This document shows, in pieces, positions 38,307 to 47,141 of a stretch of DNA of 64,000 bases. The notes under the pieces are model-generated. The model saw only the letters and a program-made list of their open reading frames with translations, was not told the origin of the DNA and did not search any database. The stretch is from NCBI RefSeq assembly GCF_900215505.1, contig NZ_LT907844.1:1212501-1276500 (forward strand). Reading direction: 5' to 3'. Within the stretch, counting starts at the first letter, position 1. Every line of letters starts with the position of its first letter. Made by a program: the position numbers and the translations under genes. Source of the DNA: Cohaesibacter sp. ES.047 (GTDB lineage Bacteria > Pseudomonadota > Alphaproteobacteria > Rhizobiales > Cohaesibacteraceae).

Positions 38307-38984
38307 TTAGCTCGGCTTGGTGCCGGTCGTCGGGTCTAGCAGCCCCATTTCCATGGCGATATGGGTGAGCTGGGCCGCATTGCCGCCGCCGATTTTCTCG
38401 CGCATGCGCTGGCGATGGCTTTCCACGGTTCTCACACCGATGCCCAGCTTGGCCGCGATTTCCTTATTGGCCTTTCCTTCGGCAATACCCTTGAGGACAT
38501 CAATCTCGCGATCCGTGAGATTGTAGACATTCGTCTCCTGCTTTTGGGGCGGTTCGTTGAGGGTATCAAGGGAGATGCTGTTGGAAAAATAAAAGCCTCC
38601 GCCTGCGACCGATGAGATGGCGGCTGCCATGCCGGTCGACGAGACATCTTTGAGCAGGAAGCCGTTGGCTCCTACCTTGATTGCGGCCTGAATATACTCG
38701 GGATTGTCATGCATCGACAGAAAGAGGATGCGGCAATCCTGATTTTCCTCGCGGATCTTGCGCGCAGCCTCCAGACCGTTGCAGCGCGGCATCGAGATGT
38801 CGAGCATCAGGATGTCCGGTTTGTGCAGACGTGTCATCTCTACCGCTTCCAGACCATCAGCTGCTTCTGCAACGATGACGAGATCGTCCTCAAGCTCAAG
38901 TCGGGAACGGATTCCATCTCGCACGAGCGTATGGTCATCCGCGATGACTATACTGAGTTTTTTTGCGTTTGCGTCTTGTTTCAT
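38307..38984 (-). CDS. NarL/LuxR-family response regulator
   Basis: A 225-residue two-component regulator. The receiver spans residues about 10-125 with D16/D17, phosphoacceptor D62 (ILMLDISMP) and the Lys in LLKDV. The C-terminal LuxR-type HTH is at 155-215 (LTDREIDVLKGIAEGKANKE, then GVRTVESHRQRM). Its cognate kinase is the upstream gene. The stop codon TAA overlaps the TA target of the neighbouring IS630; the sequence on the far side of the IS would also have supplied TAA, so the protein is unaltered. Confidence 0.94.
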   Translation of the reverse strand: MKQDANAKKLSIVIADDHTLVRDGIRSRLELEDDLVIVAEAADGLEAVEMTRLHKPDILMLDISMPRCNGLEAARKIREENQDCRILFLSMHDNPEYIQAAIKVGANGFLLKDVSSTGMAAAISSVAGGGFYFSNSISLDTLNEPPQKQETNVYNLTDREIDVLKGIAEGKANKEIAAKLGIGVRTVESHRQRMREKIGGGNAAQLTHIAMEMGLLDPTTGTKPS

Positions 38985-39194
38985 CGGAGCAACTTTTAAA
39001 GCTGAATCTGTCTTTTCAGTGGTGCACTTTACCGGAAACCCTAGTTAGGCTTGATCTTGCCTCCGGTGCAAGCAGAGAGCGTGTCATGAAGACGAGTCAA
39101 TCCTGACTCTACCCCGATTTGCGCTTGTTGTGTTGAGAATTCATTAAAGGGAATGTCGTTGTTTCGGGTCAAGACACGCACGCGGGGCCACGGA

Positions 39195-40592
39195 TCACTC
39201 CTGCGGCACAATTGCGCGTAACTCGAGCCCGCCCAGAGCGCCACTGGAAAACTCCAGATTTCCACCCTGAGCTTCGATCCGCTCGAGCATGTTGCGCAAG
39301 CCCAGCCCACCGGTTGCAGGCGTCTGCTCGGGCGGCTTCAGCCCTTCTCCGTCATCTGAAATTCTCAGAAAGACCGTTCGATTGTCATCATCATAGCCCA
39401 GTTCGATTTCAACCTCTCTTGCCTTCGCATGGCGGGAGACGTTGGTCAGGGCTTCCTGCGTAACCCGGTAAAGGGCGATTTTGGCTCGGTCCGACAGGCG
39501 ATTGTCGAGTGTTGCGACGAGCGCTCGGGTCTTGATCGACGTGCTGTCCTGAAAGCCGTGCGCCAATTCCCGAATGGCAACGGACAGGCCAATGTTGTCC
39601 AAAGCGGATGGATGGAGCGCCTTGGAAATCCGTCTGACATCGGAAATCGTGGTGTCCAGAATGCCGAGGCTTTTGGTGAGCAGGTCCAGCGCCTTGTCAG
39701 GGTGAGAGACTTGCTCAATCGCCATTTCGAGCCGGTACCTTATGCTGACGAGCAACTGGTTGATACCATCATGCAGATCATGGGCAACGCGCTTGCGTTC
39801 CTCCTCCTGAACATCGACAATCCGGCGGGTTAGCGCCTTGAGCCGGGCATCTGCCAGCTTGTGTTCATTATAATGCACGGCTGCGATGGCGACTGCGGCG
39901 AGGATGACCGTGAAAAGCGTGCCCAAGAAAAGGATCGTTTCTGCCTTGCGTGTCTCCAGACTGATGTCATTCTTGTAGGCACTGACCTGTTGATTGACGT
40001 CATCAAGATAAACACCGGTGCCGATCATCCAGCCCCATTTGGGGAGAAAGGTGGCATAGCTCATTTTCAGTGTCGCGGTATTGGTGGACGGTTTTTCCCA
40101 TTGATAGACATGAAAGCCGCCGCCGTTGATTGCCTTTGCCATCAGTTCCTGGGTGAAATAGGATCCGGTGGCGTCCTTGGCATTCCAGTAGTTGACCTTT
40201 TCGGACGGGTTTGCGATCCGATTGACAAGGGAGTTCCCCACACGATCCGTTGCAAAGAAATATCCATCGTTCGCGTATTTCAGGTTTTTCAGCGTTTTTC
40301 GCGCACGCCTTTGCGCCTCCTCGCGGCCACCCTCCTCGTTCGAATAGTCGTCCTTTATGGCGGAGAGGGCGAGTGACATATAGTTCTTCAACTCCTTCTG
40401 GTGAAACTCCGTGATGCGCTGCTGAATGAGCTGCGTCTCACTTTCCAACAACCTGTTGGTACCAATACGGAGAAGCGATCCGGTCAGAATCGAGACACTT
40501 ATGATAGGGAGAACAGCAATCAGCATGATTTTTAGTTTAAACGGTAATTTTCCGTTGGAATTGCTGGCGTTTTGTGATCGTATCCTGCTCAT
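39195..40592 (-). CDS. sensor histidine kinase with periplasmic Cache domain
   Basis: A 465-residue kinase. TM1 (MLIAVLPIISVSILTGSLL), a single-Cache-2 type periplasmic domain (residues about 45-185, with YFFATDRVGNSLVN and WGWMIGTGVYLDDVN), and TM2 near 200-222 are followed by a HisKA_3 dimerisation domain with the phosphorylated His in RVAHDLHDGINQLL and a HATPase domain (ISDDGEGL, GLGLRNMLERIE). It is a NarX-class kinase pairing with the NarL-type regulator 210 nt downstream. ATG 40592 with AAAGG upstream is preferred to 40637. It is divergent from the TRAP transporter, so it probably senses its substrate, a small organic acid. Confidence 0.93.
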   Translation of the reverse strand: MSRIRSQNASNSNGKLPFKLKIMLIAVLPIISVSILTGSLLRIGTNRLLESETQLIQQRITEFHQKELKNYMSLALSAIKDDYSNEEGGREEAQRRARKTLKNLKYANDGYFFATDRVGNSLVNRIANPSEKVNYWNAKDATGSYFTQELMAKAINGGGFHVYQWEKPSTNTATLKMSYATFLPKWGWMIGTGVYLDDVNQQVSAYKNDISLETRKAETILFLGTLFTVILAAVAIAAVHYNEHKLADARLKALTRRIVDVQEEERKRVAHDLHDGINQLLVSIRYRLEMAIEQVSHPDKALDLLTKSLGILDTTISDVRRISKALHPSALDNIGLSVAIRELAHGFQDSTSIKTRALVATLDNRLSDRAKIALYRVTQEALTNVSRHAKAREVEIELGYDDDNRTVFLRISDDGEGLKPPEQTPATGGLGLRNMLERIEAQGGNLEFSSGALGGLELRAIVPQE

Positions 40593-40739
40593 GCTGTGCC
40601 TTTGGATGATGCTTTTCAGGCTTTCGCGCTGAATCAATGTGGCGTTTCAGATCTGTCGTCATCCAAGAGGTCTCATGAATTGTTCAAACCGACCCAAACG
40701 GTATTCAAACAGACAACGAAAAGTTTGTGGAGGAAGAAG

Positions 40740-41828
40740 ATGGATCGTCGCTCCTTTCTGAAAAAGGCCACTCTTGCGTCCGGCGCTGTTGCCGCGACCT
40801 CTCTGGCAGCTCCTGCTATTGCCCAGAACAAGCGTACACTGAAAATGGTCACGAGTTGGCCAAAAAATTTCCCCGGCCTAGGCACGACTGCCCAGCGTCT
40901 TGCCGATAGCATCACAACCATGACCGATGGCCGCCTGACGGTCAAACTTTATGCGGCTGGTGAACTGGTGCCTGCCTTTGAAGCGTTCGATGCTGTATCC
41001 AGCGGTACTGCTGATCTCTATCACACGTCGGACTACTATTTTCAGGGCAAGCACAAGGCACTGAACTTTTTCACCTCGGTGCCCATGGGCCTCACCGCCA
41101 ATGAAACGGATGCCTGGATCAACCATATGGGTGGACAGGAACTGTGGGACGAGTTGCTGGCCAGCTTCAAGATCAAGCCATTCCTTGCCGGTAACACGGG
41201 CGCCCAGATGGGTGGCTGGTTCAACAAGGAAATCAACACGCCCGAAGACCTCAAGGGTCTGAAAATCCGTATGCCGGGTCTGGGTGGTGAAATCCTGCGC
41301 CGTCTTGGCGCCACGGCGATCAACCTGCCGGGTGGTGAAATCTTTGCATCGCTTCAGTCCGGTGCGATCGATGCGACCGAGTTCGTTGGCCCTTGGAACG
41401 ATCTGGCTCTCGGCTTCTTCAAGGTTGCGAAATTCTATTATTATCCGGGTTTCCATGAACCGAGCGGCAGCACGTCGCTGGGCATCAATCTGGATCTCTA
41501 CAACAGCCTGTCGAAAGCGGATCAGGAGCTCTTCAAGCGCGCAGCGCTTGCCGAGAACAACCTTTCCTATTCGGAATTCAATGCCCGCAATGGTGCTGCT
41601 CTCAACACGCTGCTGAACAAGCATAAAGTCGATCTGAAGCCCTTCCCCGATGAAGTGTTCCAGGCGATCTTCAATGTTGCTGAAGAAGTCACCAAGGAAG
41701 TCTCCAATGAAGATGATATTTCCAAGCGCATCTATGAAAGCTTCCTGACAGTGCGCAGGGAAGTCGGTGGCTGGAACCGCATCGCCGAACAGACCTTCAC
41801 TCAGAAGCGCGGCAAGGCACTGGGTTAA
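40740..41828 (+). CDS. TRAP transporter substrate-binding protein (DctP family)
   Basis: A 362-residue periplasmic binding protein. The signal MDRRSFLKKATLASGAVAAT has a twin-Arg motif, so export by Tat is likely. Mature motifs include SWPKNFPGLGTTAQRLADSI, KIRMPGLGGEILRRLGA and IDATEFVGPWND. The overall pattern resembles the TakP/2-oxo-acid and mannitol/chloroaromatic group rather than C4-dicarboxylate DctP, so a monocarboxylate or 2-oxo acid ligand is suggested but not proven. GGAGGAAG precedes ATG 40740. Confidence 0.93.
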   Translation: MDRRSFLKKATLASGAVAATSLAAPAIAQNKRTLKMVTSWPKNFPGLGTTAQRLADSITTMTDGRLTVKLYAAGELVPAFEAFDAVSSGTADLYHTSDYYFQGKHKALNFFTSVPMGLTANETDAWINHMGGQELWDELLASFKIKPFLAGNTGAQMGGWFNKEINTPEDLKGLKIRMPGLGGEILRRLGATAINLPGGEIFASLQSGAIDATEFVGPWNDLALGFFKVAKFYYYPGFHEPSGSTSLGINLDLYNSLSKADQELFKRAALAENNLSYSEFNARNGAALNTLLNKHKVDLKPFPDEVFQAIFNVAEEVTKEVSNEDDISKRIYESFLTVRREVGGWNRIAEQTFTQKRGKALG

Positions 41829-41875
41829 CCGGGGCTTGCTGACTGGTTTCAACTTACCAGTCTATGCGTGTTTTT

Positions 41876-41914
41876 GCTTCCCCCCCGGCTCGACCGGGGG
41901 GAAGCTTTTTCTTT
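41876..41914 (+). terminator. hairpin with T run between dctP and dctQ
   Basis: Arms GCTTCCCCCC / GGGGGGAAGC followed by TTTTTCTTT, 48 nt after dctP. This is a textbook intrinsic terminator form inside the TRAP operon, and it probably lets the binding protein be made in excess of the membrane subunits. Confidence 0.88.
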
Positions 41915-42076
41915 CAAATATCCATTCTGTCCCCCAAATTCGCAATTTTCCAAAGCATCTTGTGCTCAGTACTTGCAAGATGTTGCCTGACCGCCTATGC
42001 CTTTGGCGTAAAATTGCGATAGCGTTCCTGGTGGCAGGTGAGGGAGCGTTTAGCGCGGCTAGACAGGAGAAATTTC

Positions 42077-42616
42077 ATGCGCGCACTGGCGAACCTGATC
42101 GATCGGGTCAATGTCGCGACAGGCAAGGGGCTTGCCTGGTTCGCACTCGTCATCGTTCTTATTCAATTTGCGATCGTGTTGATGCGTTACGTGTTCGGCG
42201 TCGGCTCCATTTGGATGCAGGAACTGATTGTCTATCTGCATGCGTTTCTCTTCATGCTGGCCGCTGCCTATACCCTTTCGATGGAAGGTCATGTGCGCGT
42301 CGACATCTTTTATCGCGAGGCCGCGCCACGCACCAAGGCCAAGATCAACTTCTTCGGCTCTCTTCTGCTTCTCATCCCGGTTTGCCTGCTCATCGTTTAT
42401 GTCTCCTGGGGCTATGTGTCCAACAGTTGGGCCATTTTGGAGGGCAGTCAGGAAACGTCCGGCATTCAGGCCCGCTTTCTTCTGAAAAGCGCCATCATCG
42501 GTTTTGCCATTCAGATGGGGCTGCAAGGGGTCGTGGTCATGGTGCGCTCCTGGTATGCCTTGCAAGGGGATGAAATCGAACTTGATCGCCTGCAGCAGAC
42601 AGGCGGGAGCATCTAA
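42077..42616 (+). CDS. TRAP transporter small permease (DctQ family)
   Basis: A 179-residue membrane subunit with four helices (GLAWFALVIVLIQFAIVLMR; ELIVYLHAFLFMLAAAYTL; LLLLIPVCLLIVYVSWGY; a last one near FAIQMGLQGVVVMV) and the DctQ loop motif RVDIFYREAAPRTKA. It links the large permease with the substrate-binding protein in Na+-driven uptake. ATG 42077 is preceded by AGGAG. Its stop overlaps the dctM start (TAATG). Confidence 0.93.
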   Translation: MRALANLIDRVNVATGKGLAWFALVIVLIQFAIVLMRYVFGVGSIWMQELIVYLHAFLFMLAAAYTLSMEGHVRVDIFYREAAPRTKAKINFFGSLLLLIPVCLLIVYVSWGYVSNSWAILEGSQETSGIQARFLLKSAIIGFAIQMGLQGVVVMVRSWYALQGDEIELDRLQQTGGSI

Positions 42617-44202
42617 TGGAATTCATTGCACATTCTCTTGATCTGGCCATGTTCGCAGCCGCGTGCGTGGTGCTCATGCTGGGCTTCCCGGTTGCTTTCA
42701 CGCTGGCTGGCGTGGCTCTGGCCTTTGCGTTGATCGGATGGGTGGTCGGCGCCTTCGACATGACGTTCCTGTCGGCCTTCCCGCAGCGCATTTTCGGCAC
42801 CATGACCAACGAGGTGCTGATTGCCGTGCCGTTGTTCATCTTCATGGGTGTGATGCTTGAGCGCTCCAAGGTGGCCGAGGAACTTCTCGACACCATGGGT
42901 CGCATGCTCGGGTCCGTTCATGGCGGGCTTGGTATTGCTGTGTCCATCGTGGGGGCTTTGCTTGCCGCTTCGACCGGCATTGTCGGGGCCACTGTCGTGA
43001 CGATGGGGCTTCTGTCCTTGCCCAGCATGCTCAAGCGCGGTTACTCCTCGGAGTTGGCCTGCGGCTCGATTGCGGCAGCCGGAACGCTGGGGCAGATCAT
43101 CCCGCCTTCCATCGTGCTCGTCATCCTTGGTGATCAGTTGTCCAACGCCTATCAGAAGGCACAGTTGGACATGGGCATCTTCTCACCCGAGACGATCTCG
43201 GTGGGTGACCTTTTTGCCGGGGCGCTGCTGCCCGGCCTGATGCTGGTGGGCTTCTATATCCTCTATCAGGTGGTGGTTGCCATCATCAATCCGAGCGCTG
43301 CTCCCTCGATTCCCAAAGAGGACAATCCCGGTGTGACCTTTTCTGAGGTCACCAACGCCCTGCTGCCGCCCATCTTGCTCATCCTGTCGGTGCTGGGCTC
43401 GATTCTGGGTGGTATCGCCACGCCTACCGAAGCTGCGTCTGTGGGGGCTGTCGGGGCGATCCTGCTGGCGGGCTATCGACTTGGTGGCAAGCGCAACTGG
43501 CCGATTGTTCTTGCGGCTGTTGCTCTGGTGTTCCTTCTGTTCCTAACGGCCAACATGGATTTGCGTGTTGCGCGCAACGACATTCCACACTGGGACATGA
43601 TCGCGATCTATGGCGCAGCCATCTGCCTTGCGCTCTTGGCTTGGGGGATCATCTCAGCGCTGCTTCGGGTGTTTCGCGATGGCATTCTGGTGGCGGTCAT
43701 GCAGGGCACTACTCAGGTCACAGCCATGGTGTTCGTGATCGTGATCGGCGCATCCCTGTTCTCTCTGGTCTTCCGTGGGTTGGGAGGCGAGGAGATGATC
43801 CATGCGGCCCTCAAGGATATTCCCGGTGGGGCCATTGGGGCGATCATCGCCGTGATGCTTTTGATGTTCGTCCTTGGCTTCTTTCTGGATTTCCTTGAAA
43901 TCGTGTTCGTTGTCGTGCCGATGGTTGCGCCGGTTCTGCTGCAGCTGGAAATGCCCAATGGTGAGCCGATGAGCCCGGTTTGGCTGGGTATTATGATGGC
44001 TATGAACCTGCAGACATCCTTCCTGACGCCGCCATTTGGCTTTGCGCTGTTCTATTTGCGCGGTGTGGCCCCCCCGAGTGTCCGCACCAGCCAGATCTAT
44101 CGAGGCATCATTCCGTTTGTCTTCATTCAGATTTTTGGGCTGTTGCTGCTTTGGTATATTCCAAGTCTGGCAATATGGTTGCCGAGTTTGATTTACGGAT
44201 AA
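42616..44202 (+). CDS. TRAP transporter large permease (DctM family)
   Basis: A 528-residue transport subunit with about 12-14 membrane helices. It includes the DctM motifs EVLIAVPLFIFMGVMLERSK, ASTGIVGATVVTMGL, AAAGTLGQIIPPSIVLVILG, and PTEAASVGAVGA in the second repeat. It is longer than a standard DctM (about 430) because of an insert between the halves (about residues 290-350) with two extra helices, as in the taurine/mannitol-type DctM group. It ends the operon before a terminator. Confidence 0.94.
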   Translation: MEFIAHSLDLAMFAAACVVLMLGFPVAFTLAGVALAFALIGWVVGAFDMTFLSAFPQRIFGTMTNEVLIAVPLFIFMGVMLERSKVAEELLDTMGRMLGSVHGGLGIAVSIVGALLAASTGIVGATVVTMGLLSLPSMLKRGYSSELACGSIAAAGTLGQIIPPSIVLVILGDQLSNAYQKAQLDMGIFSPETISVGDLFAGALLPGLMLVGFYILYQVVVAIINPSAAPSIPKEDNPGVTFSEVTNALLPPILLILSVLGSILGGIATPTEAASVGAVGAILLAGYRLGGKRNWPIVLAAVALVFLLFLTANMDLRVARNDIPHWDMIAIYGAAICLALLAWGIISALLRVFRDGILVAVMQGTTQVTAMVFVIVIGASLFSLVFRGLGGEEMIHAALKDIPGGAIGAIIAVMLLMFVLGFFLDFLEIVFVVVPMVAPVLLQLEMPNGEPMSPVWLGIMMAMNLQTSFLTPPFGFALFYLRGVAPPSVRTSQIYRGIIPFVFIQIFGLLLLWYIPSLAIWLPSLIYG

Positions 44203-44216
44203 CCGATGATTTTGCG

Positions 44217-44252
44217 ATAAAAAAAGCCGGGCAATTAGCCCGGCTTTTTAGT
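44217..44252 (+). terminator. terminator of the TRAP operon
   Basis: AAAAAAGCCGGGC / GCCCGGCTTTTT hairpin 15 nt after the dctM stop. Confidence 0.93.
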
Positions 44253-44327
44253 TTTACCCAGGAGCTGCAAACCTCTTGTCAGATGGCTAGCAATACCGGT
44301 CCTCTTGGAGAATGAGCTTCCTTTAAC

Positions 44328-44345
44328 CCACCGGCTAGCCGGTGG
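44328..44345. repeat. perfect 18-bp palindrome
   Basis: CCACCGGCTAGCCGGTGG is fully self-complementary. It lies between the TRAP terminator and the end of arsH, so it may be a hairpin at the end of the ars transcript or a protein-binding dyad. Confidence 0.5.
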
Positions 44346-44437
44346 CTCTGGTCCTTGGCAAATTTTTTTGCTCTCTGTGTTGGATCCGTCTGTTGCCCAC
44401 AGCAGCCGGATCATTTTTGGCGGGGATATAAAGATCT

Positions 44438-45187
44438 CTAGATCTTTTTCAAATTGACCCGATCAATGAGCTGCTGGCCGGTTTCGACGCGTTCTGAATA
44501 GCGATCGACAAGATAGTCCGAGCGACTGCGTGTCATATAGGTGAATTTCATCAGCTCCTCACATACATCAATCATACGGTTGTAATAGGGAGATGGATTT
44601 ATCCGATCATCATCGCCGAATTCGGTGAAGACCTTGGCGATCGAGGATTGGTTCGGAACGGTCACCATGCGCATCCAGCGGCCCAGAAGGCGCATCTGGT
44701 TGACGGTGTTGAAGCTCTGTGAACCACCTTCCACCTGCATCAGCGCGAGCGTCTTGCCTTGCGTGGGCCGCACGGCACCAAGCGAAAGCGGGATCCAGTC
44801 GATTTGGGCTTTCATGATGCCGGTCATGGCGCCGTGACGTTCGGGGGACACCCAAACCATTCCTTCGGCCCAAGTGCTGAGCAGGCGCAACTCCTCTACC
44901 TTGGGATGGCTGGCATCCGCGTCGTCCGGCAGTGGCAGGCCGGAGGGATTGAACAGTCTGCATTCCGCGCCCATGAAGGTGAGCAGGCGGGCTGATTCTT
45001 CAGCCACAAGGCGCGAGAATGAGCGCTTTCGCAAGGAGCCATAGAGCAGCAGCAGCCTTGGCTTGTGGCCATCATCTCCTTGCGCACATAGGCTGGCGGC
45101 GTCAATCGGCGCAAGCATGGCGGGATCGGCGCGGTGATCATCTTTGGTCCAGACAACCCCATATTGATCGATATTGGCAAAGTCCAT
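44438..45187 (-). CDS. arsH: ArsH, NADPH-dependent FMN organoarsenical oxidase
   Basis: A 249-residue flavoprotein of the ArsH family, which oxidises trivalent methyl/aryl arsenicals to less toxic forms. The FMN-binding start [19 protein letters not shown], the second motif [18 protein letters not shown], and [20 protein letters not shown] are diagnostic. It is the last gene of the arsRCH operon, three nt after arsC. Confidence 0.95.
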   Translation of the reverse strand: MDFANIDQYGVVWTKDDHRADPAMLAPIDAASLCAQGDDGHKPRLLLLYGSLRKRSFSRLVAEESARLLTFMGAECRLFNPSGLPLPDDADASHPKVEELRLLSTWAEGMVWVSPERHGAMTGIMKAQIDWIPLSLGAVRPTQGKTLALMQVEGGSQSFNTVNQMRLLGRWMRMVTVPNQSSIAKVFTEFGDDDRINPSPYYNRMIDVCEELMKFTYMTRSRSDYLVDRYSERVETGQQLIDRVNLKKI

Positions 45188-45190
45188 GGT

Positions 45191-45601
45191 TCAGTCGTCC
45201 TTGCCGGACGAGACAATCTCGCCGTCTTCCTTGGTGAAGCGTCCGATATCAACTGGTAGCAGCTCCATGACCTTCTCGGAGGGGCGGCAAAGATTTGTGC
45301 CCTTTTCACTCACAACGATGGGGCGGTTGATCAGGATTGGATGGGCCATCATGGCATCAATCAGCTGTTCGTCGGTCAGGTCCGGGTTTTCCAGCCCAAG
45401 CGCGTCATAGGGCGTGCCCTTCTTGCGCAGCAACTCACGGGTGGAGATTGGCATGGCGTCGATCAGCGCGATCAATTCGTCGCGGCTTGGAGGTGTCTCT
45501 AGATATTCAACGATGGTGGGTTCGATGCCCGCCTTGCGGATCATTTCCAGCGTGTTGCGCGAAGTGCCGCAGGCCGGATTGTGATAGATGGTCATACCCA
45601 T
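45191..45601 (-). CDS. arsC: arsenate reductase, glutaredoxin-linked ArsC
   Basis: A 136-residue ArsC reducing As(V) to As(III) with glutathione/glutaredoxin. The catalytic Cys is in IYHNPACGTSRNTL, and the Arg-rich substrate pocket includes a conserved Arg in LLRKKGTPY and the NRPIVVSEKG segment. Two ATGs (45601 and 45595) begin MGMTIYHNP. GGAAA before 45601 favours it. The frame is open to 45706, within arsR, but that part is not homologous. Confidence 0.94.
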   Translation of the reverse strand: MGMTIYHNPACGTSRNTLEMIRKAGIEPTIVEYLETPPSRDELIALIDAMPISTRELLRKKGTPYDALGLENPDLTDEQLIDAMMAHPILINRPIVVSEKGTNLCRPSEKVMELLPVDIGRFTKEDGEIVSSGKDD

Positions 45602-45636
45602 GTCGGTTTCCAAGCAAGGTTCGATCTGGTCAATGG

Positions 45637-45978
45637 TCACTCCGCCGGCTCTCTTTGGCAGATGGATTTGATGATTGGCAGACATTGTTCGGGTGCGCCG
45701 CCACAACAGTCTTTCAGCAAATAGTCAATCAGTGCTCCGATGCCGGTCATATCCGCGAAATACCGCACAGTCCTGCCCTGCCTGACGTTACGGATGAGGC
45801 CAGCTCTCAGCAGGATGTTGAGGTTCGTTGACATGGTGTTCTGTTTGACATTCAGGATGTCACCCATCTCGCCGGACAAAAGTCCCTTGTTGCCTGCCTT
45901 GATCAAAAGGCGGAAGACTTCGAGCCGGGTTTGTTGACTGAGGGCGGCGAATGCCGTGGTTGCCTGTATATTATCCAT
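45637..45978 (-). CDS. arsR: ArsR-family repressor of the arsRCH operon
   Basis: A 113-residue winged-helix repressor (LSQQTRLEVFRLLIKAG; recognition helix NTMSTNLNILLRAGLI). It lacks the ELCVC site of the other ArsR in this window. Cysteines cluster near the C-terminus (KDCCGGAPEQC), as in the ArsR types with a C-terminal As(III) site. A dyad overlaps its start region. It leads arsC (35 nt) and arsH. Confidence 0.93.
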   Translation of the reverse strand: MDNIQATTAFAALSQQTRLEVFRLLIKAGNKGLLSGEMGDILNVKQNTMSTNLNILLRAGLIRNVRQGRTVRYFADMTGIGALIDYLLKDCCGGAPEQCLPIIKSICQREPAE

Positions 45979-45998
45979 ATATCATGAATAATTGATAT
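45979..45998. promoter_or_regulatory. candidate ArsR operator dyad
   Basis: ATATCA-N8-TGATAT lies immediately upstream of the arsR start codon. ArsR/SmtB repressors bind AT-rich imperfect dyads of this kind near the promoter. Autoregulation is the natural inference. Confidence 0.6.
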
Positions 45999-46096
45999 TT
46001 TTGATCCTGACAACACCGAAGGCGACCCCTTACGGGGTTGTCCATAGATTTACGGTGTGAGCTTTCGGGCAGAGGCGGATGAGCGAAGGTGTGTCT

Positions 46097-46774
46097 TCAG
46101 GGCAGGAAAAATTTGTCGGACGACTCTGTTTCGCCTGACAGGCTGCGTGCCTCGCCCCAACGGGAGGGCTTGTGTTTATTTGGTTGTGGCCCGCGTGCGT
46201 CGTTGTTCGCCGCGCCCGCAATTGTTTCGGAGGATGCATCGAAATAGGGAGAGTTTTTCAGAAGCGAATCCATTTCTTGCAGCAAGTGCTCGATCCGTTC
46301 CTCTTCGGTCTCCGCTTGGGAGGTCGAAAGCTCGATTACATCGACTTCAGGGCGTTTGCGGTCGGGTTTGATGCTCGATACGCTCTGGGGGGCGAGGGTT
46401 GCGTGGATGCGCTGGTAGAGGCTGGCTGGCGAGTAGGGGCGCGAGATGATCCATTGCGCGCCGCTGGCGATTGCGGTTTCGACGCGCTTTCGGGTCGGAT
46501 GCTTCATCAAGAAGATCAGATTGGTGTTGTCGGGTAGAAAGGTCTTCCTCAGATCGCCGTTGCAGCGCATCATTTCCGAAGATTGCGCCGTGTCGAAATC
46601 GGCAAACAAAAAGTCCGATGACATGCGCACAGCTTCATTAAGGCCTTCCTCGAGCGCGTTGAATTCGGCGATGCGCGAAAAGCCTGAGCCATGCAGCAAA
46701 GACCGTAACATCTTTTGTTGATAGGCGTTCTGGTCCACGAGGACCGCAGCGCCGTCGTTCAATGTCTGTGACAT
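46097..46774 (-). CDS. receiver-like protein with charged C-terminal tail
   Basis: A 225-residue soluble protein. Residues 8-130 resemble a response-regulator receiver (VLVDQNAYQQKMLRSLL; possible phosphoacceptor D59 in DFLFADFD; Lys and Pro near ISRPYSP), but the acidic pair after strand 1 is reduced to D14-Q15. The remainder is low in complexity and charged, without a DNA-binding domain. ATG 46774 has GAGGG upstream; the frame extends to 46885 without homology. It may be a non-canonical or inactive receiver. Partner unknown. Confidence 0.7.
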   Translation of the reverse strand: MSQTLNDGAAVLVDQNAYQQKMLRSLLHGSGFSRIAEFNALEEGLNEAVRMSSDFLFADFDTAQSSEMMRCNGDLRKTFLPDNTNLIFLMKHPTRKRVETAIASGAQWIISRPYSPASLYQRIHATLAPQSVSSIKPDRKRPEVDVIELSTSQAETEEERIEHLLQEMDSLLKNSPYFDASSETIAGAANNDARGPQPNKHKPSRWGEARSLSGETESSDKFFLP

Positions 46775-47141
46775 CAGCGCCCTCAACGGTTTTTGATATC
46801 TCCGGTGCCCCAACGGCCCCGGTGCAACCAAGATTGGCCCCTTGGCTGTTAAAAGAACCGTAAATTGACCGGGAAAATTTTCCAAATGTTTCTGAAAGTG
46901 GATATTTCTCGGTTCTTGCTTCGGTTGCCATGGGATGGTCTGGATTGTCGGCTAAACTTTAGCTGTCGTCACATTGACGGCTGATGCCTTTGCCCGACCC
47001 TTTTTGCGTCTTGCCCAGACTTGCTCTGCAGGCCTTTATGCATTTGGTTCGAAGCTGTAACATAGCGTGCCGACCAGTATGATCTTGGTGGGTGCAAACG
47101 GATTGAGGTCACTGAACTGGTGGCATATGGAGTAATCTCAC
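46775..47141. other. divergent intergenic region
   Basis: About 365 nt between the receiver-like gene and the SPFH gene. No gene or clear hairpin is seen. It must contain the promoters of both. Confidence 0.5.

Larger units (their letters stand above)
37266..38307. mobile_element. IS630-family insertion sequence, second type, copy 1 (intact)
   Basis: A 1042-bp element flanked by TA (37264-37265 and 38308-38309). The ends are imperfect inverted repeats (AAGCATATCGCAATTAAT and, reversed, AAGCGTGTCGCAGTTAAT). It carries overlapping orfA and orfB on the minus strand. The length equals exactly that of the copy at 48.6-51.0 kb after removal of its nested IS256, which fixes the borders. It entered at the stop codon of the NarL-type regulator gene. 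Confidence 0.94.
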
